NCBI GenBank assembly: GCA_900557455.1
Contig: USSM01000004.1
Span: 1-64,000 of the forward strand
DNA length: 64,000 nucleotides
Origin: an uncultured Collinsella sp.
GTDB taxonomy: Bacteria; Actinomycetota; Coriobacteriia; Coriobacteriales; Coriobacteriaceae
Direction of reading: 5' to 3'
Notes under the pieces: generated by a model
Databases searched by the model: none
What the model was told of the DNA's origin: nothing
The model's input: the letters and a program-made list of their open reading frames with translations, nothing else
Translations under genes and position numbers: made by a program
Shown: positions 7,896 to 16,875 of the stretch, one piece after another
Layout of the letters: every line of letters begins with the position of its first letter
Position numbering within the stretch: position 1 is the stretch's first letter

Positions 7896-9074
7896 TTACT
7901 TGCCGCTGACGATGCGCTCGACGTCGGAGGCGATCATGAACTCCTCATCCGTGGGGATGACGAAGATCTTGACCTTGGAATCCTTGGCGGACAGGCACCA
8001 AGCGCCGTCGCCGCGCAGGGCGTTGCGGGCATGGTCCATCTTGACGCCCATAAAGGCCAGACGGTCGGCCACGCCAGCGCGGACAGCCGGAGCGTGCTCG
8101 CCGATGCCGGCGGTAAAGACCAGGGTGTCCATGCCGCACATGGAAGTGGCCATCTCGGCGGCCTTGGCGGCAATCTTGTAGACGAACATATCGAAGGCGA
8201 GCTGAGCCTCGGGGTCACCGGCAGCGGCGAGCTCCTCGACGTTGCGGCAGTCGTTGGTCTTGCCACCGGTCACAGCCAAAAGGCCGGACTTCTTGTTCAT
8301 CATCTCGTCGACCTCGTCGAAGGTGTAGCCGCCCTCGCGCTGCAGGTAACACACGGTAGCCGGGTCGATGGAGCCGCAGCGGGTGCCCATCATGACGCCG
8401 TCGAGCGGGGTGAGGCCCATGGTGGTGTCCATGCACTTGCCGTCCTCGATAGCGCACAGGGAAGCGCCGGAGCCGATGTGGCACACGACGACCTTGCGGG
8501 CCTCGCCGTTGGTCATCTCGGCGACCTTCTTGGAAATGTAACGGTAGCTGGTGCCGTGGGCGCCGTACTTACGGATGTGCAGCTTGTCGCAGACGTCCTT
8601 GGGCAGGGCGTAAGTCTTGGCGACCTCGGGCATGTTGAAGTGGAAAGCGGTGTCGTAGACCGTGACGTTGGGCAGGTCGGGATACTGCTCCAGGCAGTAC
8701 TCGATAACGTTGGCCTCGGGGTTATTGTGCAGCGGGGCGAGCGGAGCGACCTCGCGGATCTTGGCGAGGACGTCCTCGTCGACGAGGGAGGAGTCGCCAA
8801 AGTACCAACCACCCTGAACGATACGGTGGCCGATGCCCTCGATCTTGACGCCGTTGGCCTCGAGGTCCTTCAGGACGACCTCGATGGCGACCTTGTGGTC
8901 GGGGAACTCGATGTTCTCGGTCACCTTCTTGGAACCGTTGGCAGCATGGGTGAAGGTACCGCCGGTAAAGCAGACGCGCTCGCAGGAGCCCTTTGCGGAC
9001 ACCTTGTGGGACTTGGTATCGATGACCTGATACTTAAGGGTCGAAGATCCTGCGTTGACGACCAGAACGTTCAT
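7896..9074 (-). CDS. ackA: acetate kinase (paralogue 2)
   Basis: A second 392-aa acetate kinase, same length and fold as its neighbour. NAGSSTLKYQV, YGAHGTSYRY, HIGSGASLC and MGTRCGSIDPA mark the active site. It shares HRIVQGGW with paralogue 1, so the unusual loop predates the duplication or is a lineage trait. The middle and C-terminal helices differ enough that this is an old duplication, not a recent repeat. One copy may prefer propionyl or another acyl phosphate; that is inference. A hairpin separates it from paralogue 1, so separate regulation is likely. Confidence 0.92.
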   Translation of the reverse strand: MNVLVVNAGSSTLKYQVIDTKSHKVSAKGSCERVCFTGGTFTHAANGSKKVTENIEFPDHKVAIEVVLKDLEANGVKIEGIGHRIVQGGWYFGDSSLVDEDVLAKIREVAPLAPLHNNPEANVIEYCLEQYPDLPNVTVYDTAFHFNMPEVAKTYALPKDVCDKLHIRKYGAHGTSYRYISKKVAEMTNGEARKVVVCHIGSGASLCAIEDGKCMDTTMGLTPLDGVMMGTRCGSIDPATVCYLQREGGYTFDEVDEMMNKKSGLLAVTGGKTNDCRNVEELAAAGDPEAQLAFDMFVYKIAAKAAEMATSMCGMDTLVFTAGIGEHAPAVRAGVADRLAFMGVKMDHARNALRGDGAWCLSAKDSKVKIFVIPTDEEFMIASDVERIVSGK

Positions 9075-9127
9075 GTGTCTCCCTACTAACAGGCGGTGTG
9101 GCGCCGCCAGGTTACATACGCTTCAAT

Positions 9128-9161
9128 AATAAACCCAAACGCCCTCGCGCTCGGGTTTATT
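9128..9161 (-). terminator. terminator downstream of the MFS gene
   Basis: AATAAACCC (9128-9136) pairs with GGGTTTATT (9153-9161). It lies 34 bases after the MFS stop; on the minus strand it is followed by ATTG. Moderate support because the loop is long. Confidence 0.5.
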
Positions 9162-9194
9162 GCGTTGATATATAAGTTATCGGTGCCCAAATAC

Positions 9195-10355
9195 TCACGG
9201 CCTTTGACTTGTAAGACGAAATAGCGCGGGGATATACACCAAAGAAGATATCCCGAGCGCTACAAGCAATATGACTCGAATACCCGCGATGCTGCTCAAC
9301 ACAGCATTGAACAGATAGAAAAGGATGGCACCCACCGCCACCATCTGGCTTTGGACCGAAATCAGTGAACAGCGCATCGAAGAATCGACAGCATTTTGAA
9401 AAATTGAGTATTTAATTGGAGCAAATAACGAGTAAGCAACCGTCTGCAGTACATAGAACACGGGCAGCAAATAGACCGGAGTAAAGGGAATCAAAAACAG
9501 AGCAGTCAGGAAAAGGCGCACGATGCCGCAAATACGCGCAAAACGGCCCTTGTCGACATGAGCAATCACACTCGGCACAATAAGCCCCATGGAAGCCGAG
9601 GCAAGGAGCTGGACCGCAATGGTCACACCCGAAGCGACGGCATTCATTCCGCGACCCGCAAGCAGCAGTGAGAAAAAGTCTTCCAGGGCGACAAAAGCAA
9701 ATGCCTGAGAGCAGTCCATGATGAACGCTGAACGAAGAATGCCGTTACGCGCAATAGCGGCACCGATCATCTTCGGGCTAATTCCACGCTTAGGTGTCGC
9801 TGCAGTGTCCCCTCTTCGCATCTCAGGAATGCAGGCAACGACAACCAACGTCAACACCATTGCGATGATATCTGCCGAAAGACCAATGAGATATGCACCG
9901 ACAGACGAAATGAAACCGCCCACGCAAGCGGAGATGGCATAAGAGGCATAGAAAACAAATCGCTCAACGACATTAAGTCTTACGAGCTGGTCCTGAGAGA
10001 CGCTGTCAATGTAGATCGCTTCTATGGATCCGCTCACACATGCAACTGCAAATCCTTTGAGAGCAAACGCGCCGATTAAAAGCAGAGGAGAACGGGCGAA
10101 AAGTAGGGCGGCGTAGTATCCAAGCATTCCCACGACGCCAACGAGACCGCTTGTCTTTCGTCCAAACCTGTCAGCAATATAACCAGTAGGAACCTCAAGA
10201 ATGAACTTACTCACTTGGTATGCAATCATCATGCTAGAAATCGCCACCATCGAGAATCCGACGAATTCAAGGTAAACCGTCAGAAAATACAAAATGGTGC
10301 TGAAGTTCGACAGAAAAACGAACGTCATATAAAGCAAAACCGTACGGTTTTTCAT
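9195..10355 (-). CDS. MFS transporter of unknown substrate
   Basis: A 386-aa major facilitator with about 12 hydrophobic segments. The loop 2-3 signature is visible as PTGYIADRFGRKTSG. It resembles drug/metabolite efflux-type MFS proteins; no substrate can be assigned. The start at 10355 has GGAGG 7-8 bases upstream; an in-frame extension of seven residues lacks such a site. It follows a LysR gene in the same orientation with about 120 bases between, and a hairpin lies in that gap, so it may be transcribed separately. Base composition of this gene and the LysR gene is less GC-rich than the flanks, suggesting an accessory pair. Confidence 0.8.
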   Translation of the reverse strand: MKNRTVLLYMTFVFLSNFSTILYFLTVYLEFVGFSMVAISSMMIAYQVSKFILEVPTGYIADRFGRKTSGLVGVVGMLGYYAALLFARSPLLLIGAFALKGFAVACVSGSIEAIYIDSVSQDQLVRLNVVERFVFYASYAISACVGGFISSVGAYLIGLSADIIAMVLTLVVVACIPEMRRGDTAATPKRGISPKMIGAAIARNGILRSAFIMDCSQAFAFVALEDFFSLLLAGRGMNAVASGVTIAVQLLASASMGLIVPSVIAHVDKGRFARICGIVRLFLTALFLIPFTPVYLLPVFYVLQTVAYSLFAPIKYSIFQNAVDSSMRCSLISVQSQMVAVGAILFYLFNAVLSSIAGIRVILLVALGISSLVYIPALFRLTSQRP

Positions 10356-10435
10356 GCTCCGCCCTCCAAGAGCCAATAGCCCAAACCGAAATCTTGGAAA
10401 AGCATGAGGGCAAAGCCGTCAGTCATGTGTTACAA

Positions 10436-10458
10436 GGCGTCAACATTCACTTGACGCC
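10436..10458 (-). terminator. LysR gene terminator-like hairpin
   Basis: GGCGTCAA and TTGACGCC form a perfect 8-bp stem with a 7-base loop, 17 bases after the LysR stop. A second small palindrome (GAGGCC/GGCCTC) spans the stop itself. The T-run is poor, so termination is likely only partial. Confidence 0.5.
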
Positions 10459-10474
10459 ACGAGGCCAAATGGCC

Positions 10475-11365
10475 TCACGAAGCAAGATGACGCAATAGGT
10501 GAAGAAATACCGTCTGGTGTCGATCGGTCCAGGCATTTTGTCGATAGCAAAAATAGATGGGCAAGGCCACGTCATGCGAGCCTTCAATGGAGCACTCGCT
10601 CACTTCCAGTCCATCTGTTGCGAGAGAAGAGCCAGAAAAACTCAATATCAATCCCCCGGCTTGAAGAAACTCAGTCTGCGCCCTGTTTTCGTATTCGACG
10701 TCGCGGAAGCGGAAATTAACCAGCTGAGCCTCGGGACATTGGTTGATTGCATTGAGACAGGGTGACAAATTAATGGGAACAGCGAGCCTGCCGCCCAGCA
10801 ACTCACGAACGGTCATAGCACCCACAGATTGATGACCCGCTGGACACGAAAGAACCTTGAGCTCCTTTTCACCCAAGTATTTCGAAGAAAGGACACTATC
10901 CCTTGGTTCCTCAAATGAGATGGCCGCATCCGAAATGCCAAGCACAAGTGATTCAAAGCATGTGGCCGTTGGCTGATGCCAAACATCAAGGTGAATCTGG
11001 GGGTGCAAGCTTTCAAACGAGTCGTACCAGTTTTCGGAAAAAAGACGCCCCCGCCCGTGAAGACAGGGGGCGTAAAGACGGAAGTGGCCGTCGGGCGAAA
11101 CGCCGCCGTTCCCCGATTGAGCGTACTTTTTGAGATCGTCGACTTGTGCCAGGATCACGCGTGCACGACGCGCAAATTCTCTGCCCGCCGGAGACAAAAC
11201 AGCCTCCCCCGCCGATCGGTCGAGCAAAACAATCTGATACTCAGATTCCAACTTTTTGATTGCCGACGAAACGGCCTGTGGGCTCACGTGAACGGCGCGA
11301 GCCGCTTTGCGCACGCCGCCGTAGTTCGCTACCGCTTGAAGGTATTCGAGTTGAGAAAGCTGCAT
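10475..11365 (-). CDS. LysR family transcriptional regulator
   Basis: A 296-aa LysR-type regulator. The winged HTH covers residues 1-60 (LEYLQAVANYGGVRKAARAVHVSPQAVSSAIKKLE), followed by a linker helix and a periplasmic-binding-like effector domain. GGAGTAAC lies just before the start. It may control the MFS gene downstream in the same direction; classic LysR targets are divergent, and nothing is divergent here (the next gene upstream is on the same strand). The effector is unknown. Confidence 0.88.
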   Translation of the reverse strand: MQLSQLEYLQAVANYGGVRKAARAVHVSPQAVSSAIKKLESEYQIVLLDRSAGEAVLSPAGREFARRARVILAQVDDLKKYAQSGNGGVSPDGHFRLYAPCLHGRGRLFSENWYDSFESLHPQIHLDVWHQPTATCFESLVLGISDAAISFEEPRDSVLSSKYLGEKELKVLSCPAGHQSVGAMTVRELLGGRLAVPINLSPCLNAINQCPEAQLVNFRFRDVEYENRAQTEFLQAGGLILSFSGSSLATDGLEVSECSIEGSHDVALPIYFCYRQNAWTDRHQTVFLHLLRHLAS

Positions 11366-11406
11366 AGGTTACTCCAAAGGCAGCCAAGGCGACGGGCTGT
11401 GCGTCC

Positions 11407-11742
11407 TCAGATGAGGTTCTCGCCCAGGTTCTTGCCGCCGAGGACGTGCATGTGGAAGTGCATGACGGTCTGACCGGCGTTGACGCCCTTGTTGGAGATG
11501 ACGCGGAAACCGTCCTCCAGGCCCTTGGCCTTAGCGACCTCCTGGATGGCGTGGGCCATGGCGCCCATGGTCTCGGCAGGCACGTTGTCGGCGATGTCGC
11601 TGTAGTGCTTCTTGGGGATCACGAGGGTGTGGACCGGCGCCTGGGGGTTGAGGTCGTCGAAGGCGATGACCCGGTCGTCCTCATAGACAACGGTCGAGGG
11701 GATCTCGTGGTTGGCAATTTTGCAGAAGATGCAATCACACAT
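11407..11742 (-). CDS. HIT family (HINT-like) nucleotide hydrolase
   Basis: A 111-aa histidine-triad protein of the HINT branch, which hydrolyses AMP-lysine or related nucleotide phosphoramidates. The triad motif is MHFHMHVLGG near residues 95-104, and the N-terminal CDCIFCKI has the cysteine pair seen in many bacterial HINT proteins. The frame is open upstream, but AAAGGAA lies 8 bases before 11742 and the family starts there. It follows xseB with a long inverted repeat between. Confidence 0.93.
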   Translation of the reverse strand: MCDCIFCKIANHEIPSTVVYEDDRVIAFDDLNPQAPVHTLVIPKKHYSDIADNVPAETMGAMAHAIQEVAKAKGLEDGFRVISNKGVNAGQTVMHFHMHVLGGKNLGENLI

Positions 11743-11767
11743 GGTAGGTTCCTTTCTCACAGACCAA

Positions 11768-11876
11768 GGTAGTCTTTTTGGGACGGGGCTTTTTTGACTA
11801 CTTTTTCGCAAGCGCAAACACTCGACAAGCCGTCGCGCAAGGGTAGTCAAAAAAGCCCCGTCCCAAAAAGACTACC
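11768..11876. repeat. 34-bp perfect inverted repeat between xseB and the HIT gene
   Basis: Arms 11768-11801 and 11843-11876 are perfectly complementary over 34 bases, with a 41-base spacer. Each arm contains homopolymer runs (TTTTTGGGACGGGG, CTTTTTTG), so either strand could give a terminator. It sits 21 bases after the xseB stop and 25 bases before the HIT start codon, so it should insulate the two genes. Confidence 0.8.
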
Positions 11877-11897
11877 CCAAAGTAGGCTGCGAGATGG

Positions 11898-12164
11898 TTA
11901 GAACGAGAGGTTGTCGTCGGTGTTGGCGGCCTCGCCGTCGGCGAGCACATCGTTGCCGTCGACGTCCTTAAGGAGCACCGAGACCTTCTGCTCGGCATCG
12001 GACAGGCGGGTGCGCAGGCTCTTGAGGAGCTCGACGCCGCGGGTATAGCTCTCGAGCGACTCCTCGAGCTCCATATCGCCCGACTCCAAGCTACGGATGA
12101 TGAGCTCCAGTTCCTGCGAGGCCTGCTTGTACGTAAGCTGCTCGACCGGGGTCTTCTCTGCCAT
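11898..12164 (-). CDS. xseB: exodeoxyribonuclease VII small subunit
   Basis: An 88-aa helical protein with the XseB pattern: TYKQASQELELIIRSLESGDMELEESLESYTRGVELLK. It binds XseA to form exonuclease VII, which degrades single-stranded DNA from both ends. The ATG at 12164 follows AGGAAAGGAAAC. The C-terminal tail is acidic and probably flexible. It lies 42 bases after xseA, as in most bacteria. Confidence 0.93.
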   Translation of the reverse strand: MAEKTPVEQLTYKQASQELELIIRSLESGDMELEESLESYTRGVELLKSLRTRLSDAEQKVSVLLKDVDGNDVLADGEAANTDDNLSF

Positions 12165-12206
12165 ATCTGTTTCCTTTCCTAAAGGTTTATCGCTATGAAA
12201 CACGGC

Positions 12207-13658
12207 TTACTCGACCGTATCGACCGTTGCCGCCACGATGCCGTCTGCCATACGCACGCGAATGGCGTCGCCTGGCTTAAAGGTCTTGGCGCTCGTAGCC
12301 ACACCGGCTTCGCTATATGCAATGGAATAGCCGCGGGCAAGCACCTTGAGCGGCGACAGGGCATCGAGCGAGGCTGCCGCACGGCCCAGTTCGGACGCGG
12401 GTTTGCTAAGCATCGTACGTCCCTGATGCTCCAGACGGGAACTCGCAAGCGTGAGCGCATGACGCTTGCCATCGAGCCCTGAGGTGCTTGCAACCAGACG
12501 CTCGGGCAGGCGCTCAAAGTTGGAGCGGAATGTCCCGACTGAGCGCACCATGGCGCCCGACAGGCGATCGGCAGTCAGCGCAAGCTCCGATTCGCGACGC
12601 TCGACCATAAATGTGGGGTCGTTGAGGCACGGGCGGCACGCAGCCGCATCGAGCGCATCGGCCAAGCGAGCCGTATAGGTATCCCAGGCACGGCGACCGC
12701 GCTGATCGAGCATCTCCAGGTCGACCTGGGCCGGCCCAATCATCGATGCCATCGCGGCACCCAGACGCTGATGGCGCGCCTCGAGTACATCGGCCAACTC
12801 CGTCATAGCCGGCGCCACCGATTCTGCCGCCGCCGTGGGCGTGGAGGCGCGGCGGTCGCTCACCATGTCGCAAATCGAGGTATCGGGCTCATGGCCAATG
12901 CCGGTCACCACGGGCACAGGACAAGCCGCCACCGCGCGGGCAAGCTCCTCGTCATTAAAGGTCATGAGGTCCTCAAAGGAGCCGCCGCCACGCACCAGCA
13001 AAATACAGTCGGGCGCCGGCGTAATGGAAGCGGCGCGGTGCAAGCCCTCAATGAGCTCGGCCGGCGCGCCCTCGCCTTGAACCTTGGCGCCCACGCAGAC
13101 GAGCTCAACGAGCGGATTGCGGCGGCGCAGCGTACGCTTGACGTCGTCGATTACGGCACCCGAAAGCGAGGTGACGACCGCCACGCGCGAGCAGAACACC
13201 GGGATGCGGCGCTTGCGTGCTTCGTCCATCAGGCCCTCGCGGCGTAGCTTTTCGGCCAGTTGCGCCACTTGTTGACGCAGTAGACCCTCCCCCGCCAGCG
13301 AAAACGAGCGGGCGACAAAGCTCATGCGACCCGTGGCCTTATAGAGATTGAAGCTGCCCTTAAAGCTCACCTGCATACCGTCGCGCAGATCGAAGGTGCG
13401 CTTGAGATAGGCGCCCTTCCAGATAATGCAGTCGACGGCGGCCGAGTCGTCCTTGATCTGGAAGTAGCAGTGACCGCTTCGGGCGTTAGGACCACGAAAA
13501 CCTGTGACCTCGCCCAGAACGCTCAGCTGCGGAATGGCATCGAGCGCACCGGCGGCGATCTCCACTGCCTGGCTCACGCTGAGCTCCTTGCGCTCCTGAT
13601 CGTCCGAACCGTCGAACTCGGCGGAAACGGCATTGCCGGTTAGATTCCAGCCTGCCAC
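12207..13658 (-). CDS. xseA: exodeoxyribonuclease VII large subunit
   Basis: A 483-aa catalytic subunit of exonuclease VII. An N-terminal OB fold (VLGEVTGFRG...GHCYFQIKD) is followed by the catalytic core with VTSLSGAVIDDV, LLVRGGGSFEDL, VVTGIGHEPDTSI and DRRASTPTAAAE. The C-terminal helical region and a short end domain (ARGYSIAYSE) follow. GTG at 13658 is chosen as start because AAAGGAGG lies 6 bases before it. Operon with xseB. Confidence 0.95.
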   Translation of the reverse strand: MAGWNLTGNAVSAEFDGSDDQERKELSVSQAVEIAAGALDAIPQLSVLGEVTGFRGPNARSGHCYFQIKDDSAAVDCIIWKGAYLKRTFDLRDGMQVSFKGSFNLYKATGRMSFVARSFSLAGEGLLRQQVAQLAEKLRREGLMDEARKRRIPVFCSRVAVVTSLSGAVIDDVKRTLRRRNPLVELVCVGAKVQGEGAPAELIEGLHRAASITPAPDCILLVRGGGSFEDLMTFNDEELARAVAACPVPVVTGIGHEPDTSICDMVSDRRASTPTAAAESVAPAMTELADVLEARHQRLGAAMASMIGPAQVDLEMLDQRGRRAWDTYTARLADALDAAACRPCLNDPTFMVERRESELALTADRLSGAMVRSVGTFRSNFERLPERLVASTSGLDGKRHALTLASSRLEHQGRTMLSKPASELGRAAASLDALSPLKVLARGYSIAYSEAGVATSAKTFKPGDAIRVRMADGIVAATVDTVE

Positions 13659-13773
13659 GCAGCCTCCTTTCGTTATCGAGCACAAGGGCTTCGACCCTGC
13701 GCAGATTCAAGTCCAACACATAGTACAGCGCCGCGGGGACAAGAATCTCCGCGGCGCCTGTCAAGCCAATTTG

Positions 13774-14478
13774 TTATCGGTTGGAGTTTCTGTTGTAGCG
13801 GGCCATCAGGTAGAGCAGCTGAATAATCGAGGTGAGCGCCGCCGCCGCGTAGGTGAGCGCGGCTGCCGTCAGCACCTTCTTGGCACCGTTGACCTGCTTG
13901 GAACTCATGCCCGACTGCTCGATATACGCCACGGCGCGGCGACTGGCATCGATCTCGACAGGCAACGTAACGAGTTGGAACAGCACACTAAACGAGAAGA
14001 AGATCAATGCGAGGGTCGTGAGCCCGGCGATGTTCATAAACAGGCCCAAGAGCAACACGATGGTCCAGGTGTTCTGGGTAAAGTTGACGACCGGGACCAG
14101 GGCGGTGCGAACCTTCATCATGGCGTAACCGCTCTGACGCTGGGCGGCATGACCCGCCTCGTGGCAGGCCACGGCAACGCTTGCGACCGATCCGCCCGAA
14201 CGGTTAGCGTCCGAGAGATACAGGTTGTTATCCTGCGGGCTGTAGTGGTCGGTGAGCTCACCGGCAACGCCCTTGATACCCACGGCGTTGCAACCGTTGG
14301 CGTCGAGCATGCGGCGAGCGACCGTGGCACCCGTGTCGCCGTCCGAGCGAACCTTGGACCAGGTCTTGTACGTCGAGTTGATATAGCTCTGCGCCGCAAG
14401 ACCAAGCACCGTACAAACAAGGATAACCAGCAGGTACAGCGGGTCGATGCCAAAGCCGTAACCATAGTAATAGGGCAT
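13774..14478 (-). CDS. YugP-like membrane zinc metallopeptidase
   Basis: A 234-aa membrane protein of the YugP/Zn_peptidase_2 family. A TM helix near residues 12-30 is followed by a cytosolic or external stretch with the zinc-binding motif ACHEAGHAAQ near residues 105-114, then two or three further hydrophobic segments. The N-terminal MPYYYGYGFG is typical of this family. GGAGGAATTCGC precedes the start. Physiological substrate is not known for the family; it is thought to act in membrane proteolysis. Confidence 0.88.
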   Translation of the reverse strand: MPYYYGYGFGIDPLYLLVILVCTVLGLAAQSYINSTYKTWSKVRSDGDTGATVARRMLDANGCNAVGIKGVAGELTDHYSPQDNNLYLSDANRSGGSVASVAVACHEAGHAAQRQSGYAMMKVRTALVPVVNFTQNTWTIVLLLGLFMNIAGLTTLALIFFSFSVLFQLVTLPVEIDASRRAVAYIEQSGMSSKQVNGAKKVLTAAALTYAAAALTSIIQLLYLMARYNRNSNR

Positions 14479-14561
14479 GCGAATTCCTCCGAATCGAATT
14501 ACACGTTGGAGGCATTCTACCCACTCAGCTGGCAAGCAAATCAGCATCGATGTTTTGGCAC

Positions 14562-14709
14562 CGTCAGCGAAAACGGTCGAAAGCGAGCAAGGTGACGTGA
14601 AAGAGAAGCGACGCGTACTTTGGTACGCGAGCGACGATTGAACGTCAGATTGCCGCTCTCGGCCGTTTGCAGCGTCGAGCTGTTAGGCGGTTTGGTAAAA
14701 CCGCGTAAC
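14562..14709 (-). repeat. structured repeat family I, copy 1 (after RNase D gene)
   Basis: A 148-base element in the orientation of the RNase D gene, starting 7 bases after its stop. It has an accessory hairpin (GCGGTTT-TACC-AAACCGC on the minus strand), an outer stem, and a core of GACGTTCAATCGTCG, a GCGTAC/GTACGC hairpin (14613-14628) and CTCTTTCACGTCACC. A second copy of exactly the same length follows dapH (41860-42007) with conserved loops but different, compensating stems. Confidence 0.85.
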
Positions 14710-14716
14710 TATATAC

Positions 14717-15850
14717 CTACAGGAGCTCGATTTTGCCGTCCTTCACCGTCAACCCCATGTTGCCCGAGAGCAGATCGTCCAGGCGCGAACCCACGAGCTC
14801 AAAGCGCCAGCCTTCGCGCAGGGGGCTTTGCTCGGGATGCTCAATGTAGTCGGCCAGGTCATCGCGCGAGGCAATGACCGAGGTCGCCACGCCCGAGCGC
14901 TCGGCAACCAGGCGGATGAGCGCGTACATGAGATCCGTCACGCTCTCAAGCTCCGGCGAAATCTGGCGATGCCCGCGCACCATGAGCGGCAGGCGATCGT
15001 GCGGACAGCTTGCGCCGCGCTTGATGGCCATCAACGCGCCATCCACGTCGCGCTCCCCCAGCTGGTCGGTACCGCGGATGCTACGGAACTCCTCGACACG
15101 CACGGGATTGCGCTTAACCAGGGCCAGCAGCGTATCGTCGGACATAACCCACTTGCGCGGGATGTTGCGCCGCTCAGCGCGGTCCTCGCGCCAGGCGGCA
15201 AGCTCGCGCGCGATGCCCAGCTGATGACGACTGCACGAGTTGATGCGCTTGACCTTGCGGAATGCCTCATGACGGTCGGCGCGATAGTGCGACTCGTCGG
15301 CCAGAGGACGCAACTCGTCGAGCACCCAATCCACGCGGCCCAGCTCGCGCAGGCGGCTCATCATCTCGGTATAGGCGACGATCAGGTACTTGACGTCATC
15401 GATCGCGTACTCAATCTGTTTATCGGTCAGCGGGCGGCGCGACCAATCGGTCAGCGACTCGGTCTTAGGCAGCGATATGCCGCAGAACGTCTGAACGAGC
15501 GCCCCGTAGGAAATCTGCTGACGCTCACCCAAAAAGGCAGCGGCGACTTGCGTGTCAAAAATCGGTCGCGGCAGTGCGCCCACGGTATGGAGCATAACTT
15601 CCATATCCTGCGAGCAAGCATGGAATACCTTGATCACGCCCTCGTCGGCCATAAGCTCGGCCAAGGGAGACAGGTCGTCGATCGCCAGCGGATCGACAGC
15701 GACACTCTCGGCGGGGGTGGCAATCTGGACCAGGCACAGGCGCGGGTGAAACGTGCGCTCGCGCAAAAACTCGGTATCGACGGCGATCGCGTCGAACTCG
15801 CGGGCGCGCTGGCAAAAGTCGACCAGAGCCTGATGTGTGGAAATGTACAT
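14717..15850 (-). CDS. rnd: ribonuclease D
   Basis: A 377-aa DEDD-family 3'-5' exoribonuclease involved in tRNA 3' processing. The exonuclease motifs are AVDTEF (motif I, residues about 23-28), HACSQDMEVM (motif II) and YAIDDVKYL (motif III, DEDDy tyrosine). A C-terminal HRDC region follows from about residue 210. Length matches the family. The Shine-Dalgarno is weak. A structured repeat lies directly after the stop. Confidence 0.92.
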   Translation of the reverse strand: MYISTHQALVDFCQRAREFDAIAVDTEFLRERTFHPRLCLVQIATPAESVAVDPLAIDDLSPLAELMADEGVIKVFHACSQDMEVMLHTVGALPRPIFDTQVAAAFLGERQQISYGALVQTFCGISLPKTESLTDWSRRPLTDKQIEYAIDDVKYLIVAYTEMMSRLRELGRVDWVLDELRPLADESHYRADRHEAFRKVKRINSCSRHQLGIARELAAWREDRAERRNIPRKWVMSDDTLLALVKRNPVRVEEFRSIRGTDQLGERDVDGALMAIKRGASCPHDRLPLMVRGHRQISPELESVTDLMYALIRLVAERSGVATSVIASRDDLADYIEHPEQSPLREGWRFELVGSRLDDLLSGNMGLTVKDGKIELL

Positions 15851-15948
15851 ATCAACCCATCAAATAAGGTTAGGCCCGAAAAACACGGGTAGGATATCGG
15901 CATTGCTCTACAACTATACTCGGTTAGTCACAGAACGGGAACGTAAGT

Positions 15949-16866
15949 ATGCGCTGCCTTATCATCCACAACCCGGCATCGGGTCCCAGCTCCGATGAAA
16001 TCTACACATTCACGCACGCCCTTGCACAGAGCGGCGACGAGGTCGTGATGCGCTTTATCGGCGATGGCATGGAGCCCGAGGACGCGGTAGCGGACGTTCG
16101 CGAGTTCGATCGCGTGGTCGTTTCGGGCGGCGACGGCACCGTCTCCAACGTGCTCGACCAGATGCGCGGGTGCGGTGTCCCCACGCTCGTCTTCCCCTCC
16201 GGCACGGCCTGCCTGTTCTTTAACAACATCGGCAATGCCCCCGAGGCGGCGGCACTCGCCAAGGCATGCCGCGCCGGCCGCACGGTCAAGGTGGACATGG
16301 GTGAGCTCTTTTGGCTCGACGAGAACGGTAACGAGAAGCGCCACGGCTTTATCATCATCGCCGGCTCGGGCTTCGACGCCGAGATCATGATGAAGGCCGC
16401 TCCCACCAAAAACGACACTGGCGAGATCGCCTACTTCCTCTCCGCGCTCGCCACGCCCAACCCCACGGTGGCGCACTTTACCATTGAGCACGACGGCATT
16501 GTCGAGGAGCTCGACGGCATCTGCTGCATGGCAGGCAATACCTCGGTCATCCAAAACGACATCAACCTGTTCCCCAACTGCCGCATGGACGACGGCATGG
16601 TCGACATCGTCGTTATTGAGCCCGTGCGCACGATGCAGCTGCTCCCCACGGTAATTACCGCCGCGCTCGACCCCGCTGGCAAAGTGCTCGGCCGTCCGCA
16701 GTTTAAGATCATCCAGACCAAGGAAGCCAAGATCACCTGCACGCCATCGCTGGGCATGCAGTTCGATGGAGAGATCATCTCCAGCAACTCCGGCGTCTTT
16801 GGCGCTCGCGCGCTGCCGCAATGTCTCGACCTCATCGTCGACGAATTTTCACCGCTCGGAAAATAG
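15949..16866 (+). CDS. diacylglycerol/lipid kinase family protein
   Basis: A 305-aa lipid kinase of the DagK/YegS/LCB5 fold. MRCLIIHNPASG starts the nucleotide domain and VVVSGGDGTVSNVL (about residues 60-73) is the kinase signature; IIIAGSGFDAEIM and a C-terminal MQFDGE motif complete the pattern. Most such enzymes phosphorylate diacylglycerol to recycle it from lipoteichoic acid or phospholipid turnover; the substrate here is inferred. A tiny membrane protein follows 9 bases later and is probably cotranscribed. Confidence 0.9.
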   Translation: MRCLIIHNPASGPSSDEIYTFTHALAQSGDEVVMRFIGDGMEPEDAVADVREFDRVVVSGGDGTVSNVLDQMRGCGVPTLVFPSGTACLFFNNIGNAPEAAALAKACRAGRTVKVDMGELFWLDENGNEKRHGFIIIAGSGFDAEIMMKAAPTKNDTGEIAYFLSALATPNPTVAHFTIEHDGIVEELDGICCMAGNTSVIQNDINLFPNCRMDDGMVDIVVIEPVRTMQLLPTVITAALDPAGKVLGRPQFKIIQTKEAKITCTPSLGMQFDGEIISSNSGVFGARALPQCLDLIVDEFSPLGK

Positions 16867-16875
16867 GAGGACCCC

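Noticed and set aside
6514..9089. Long plus-strand frames opposite both acetate kinases (410 and 407 codons)
   Set aside because: They resemble each other only because the genes opposite are paralogues; no start signals.
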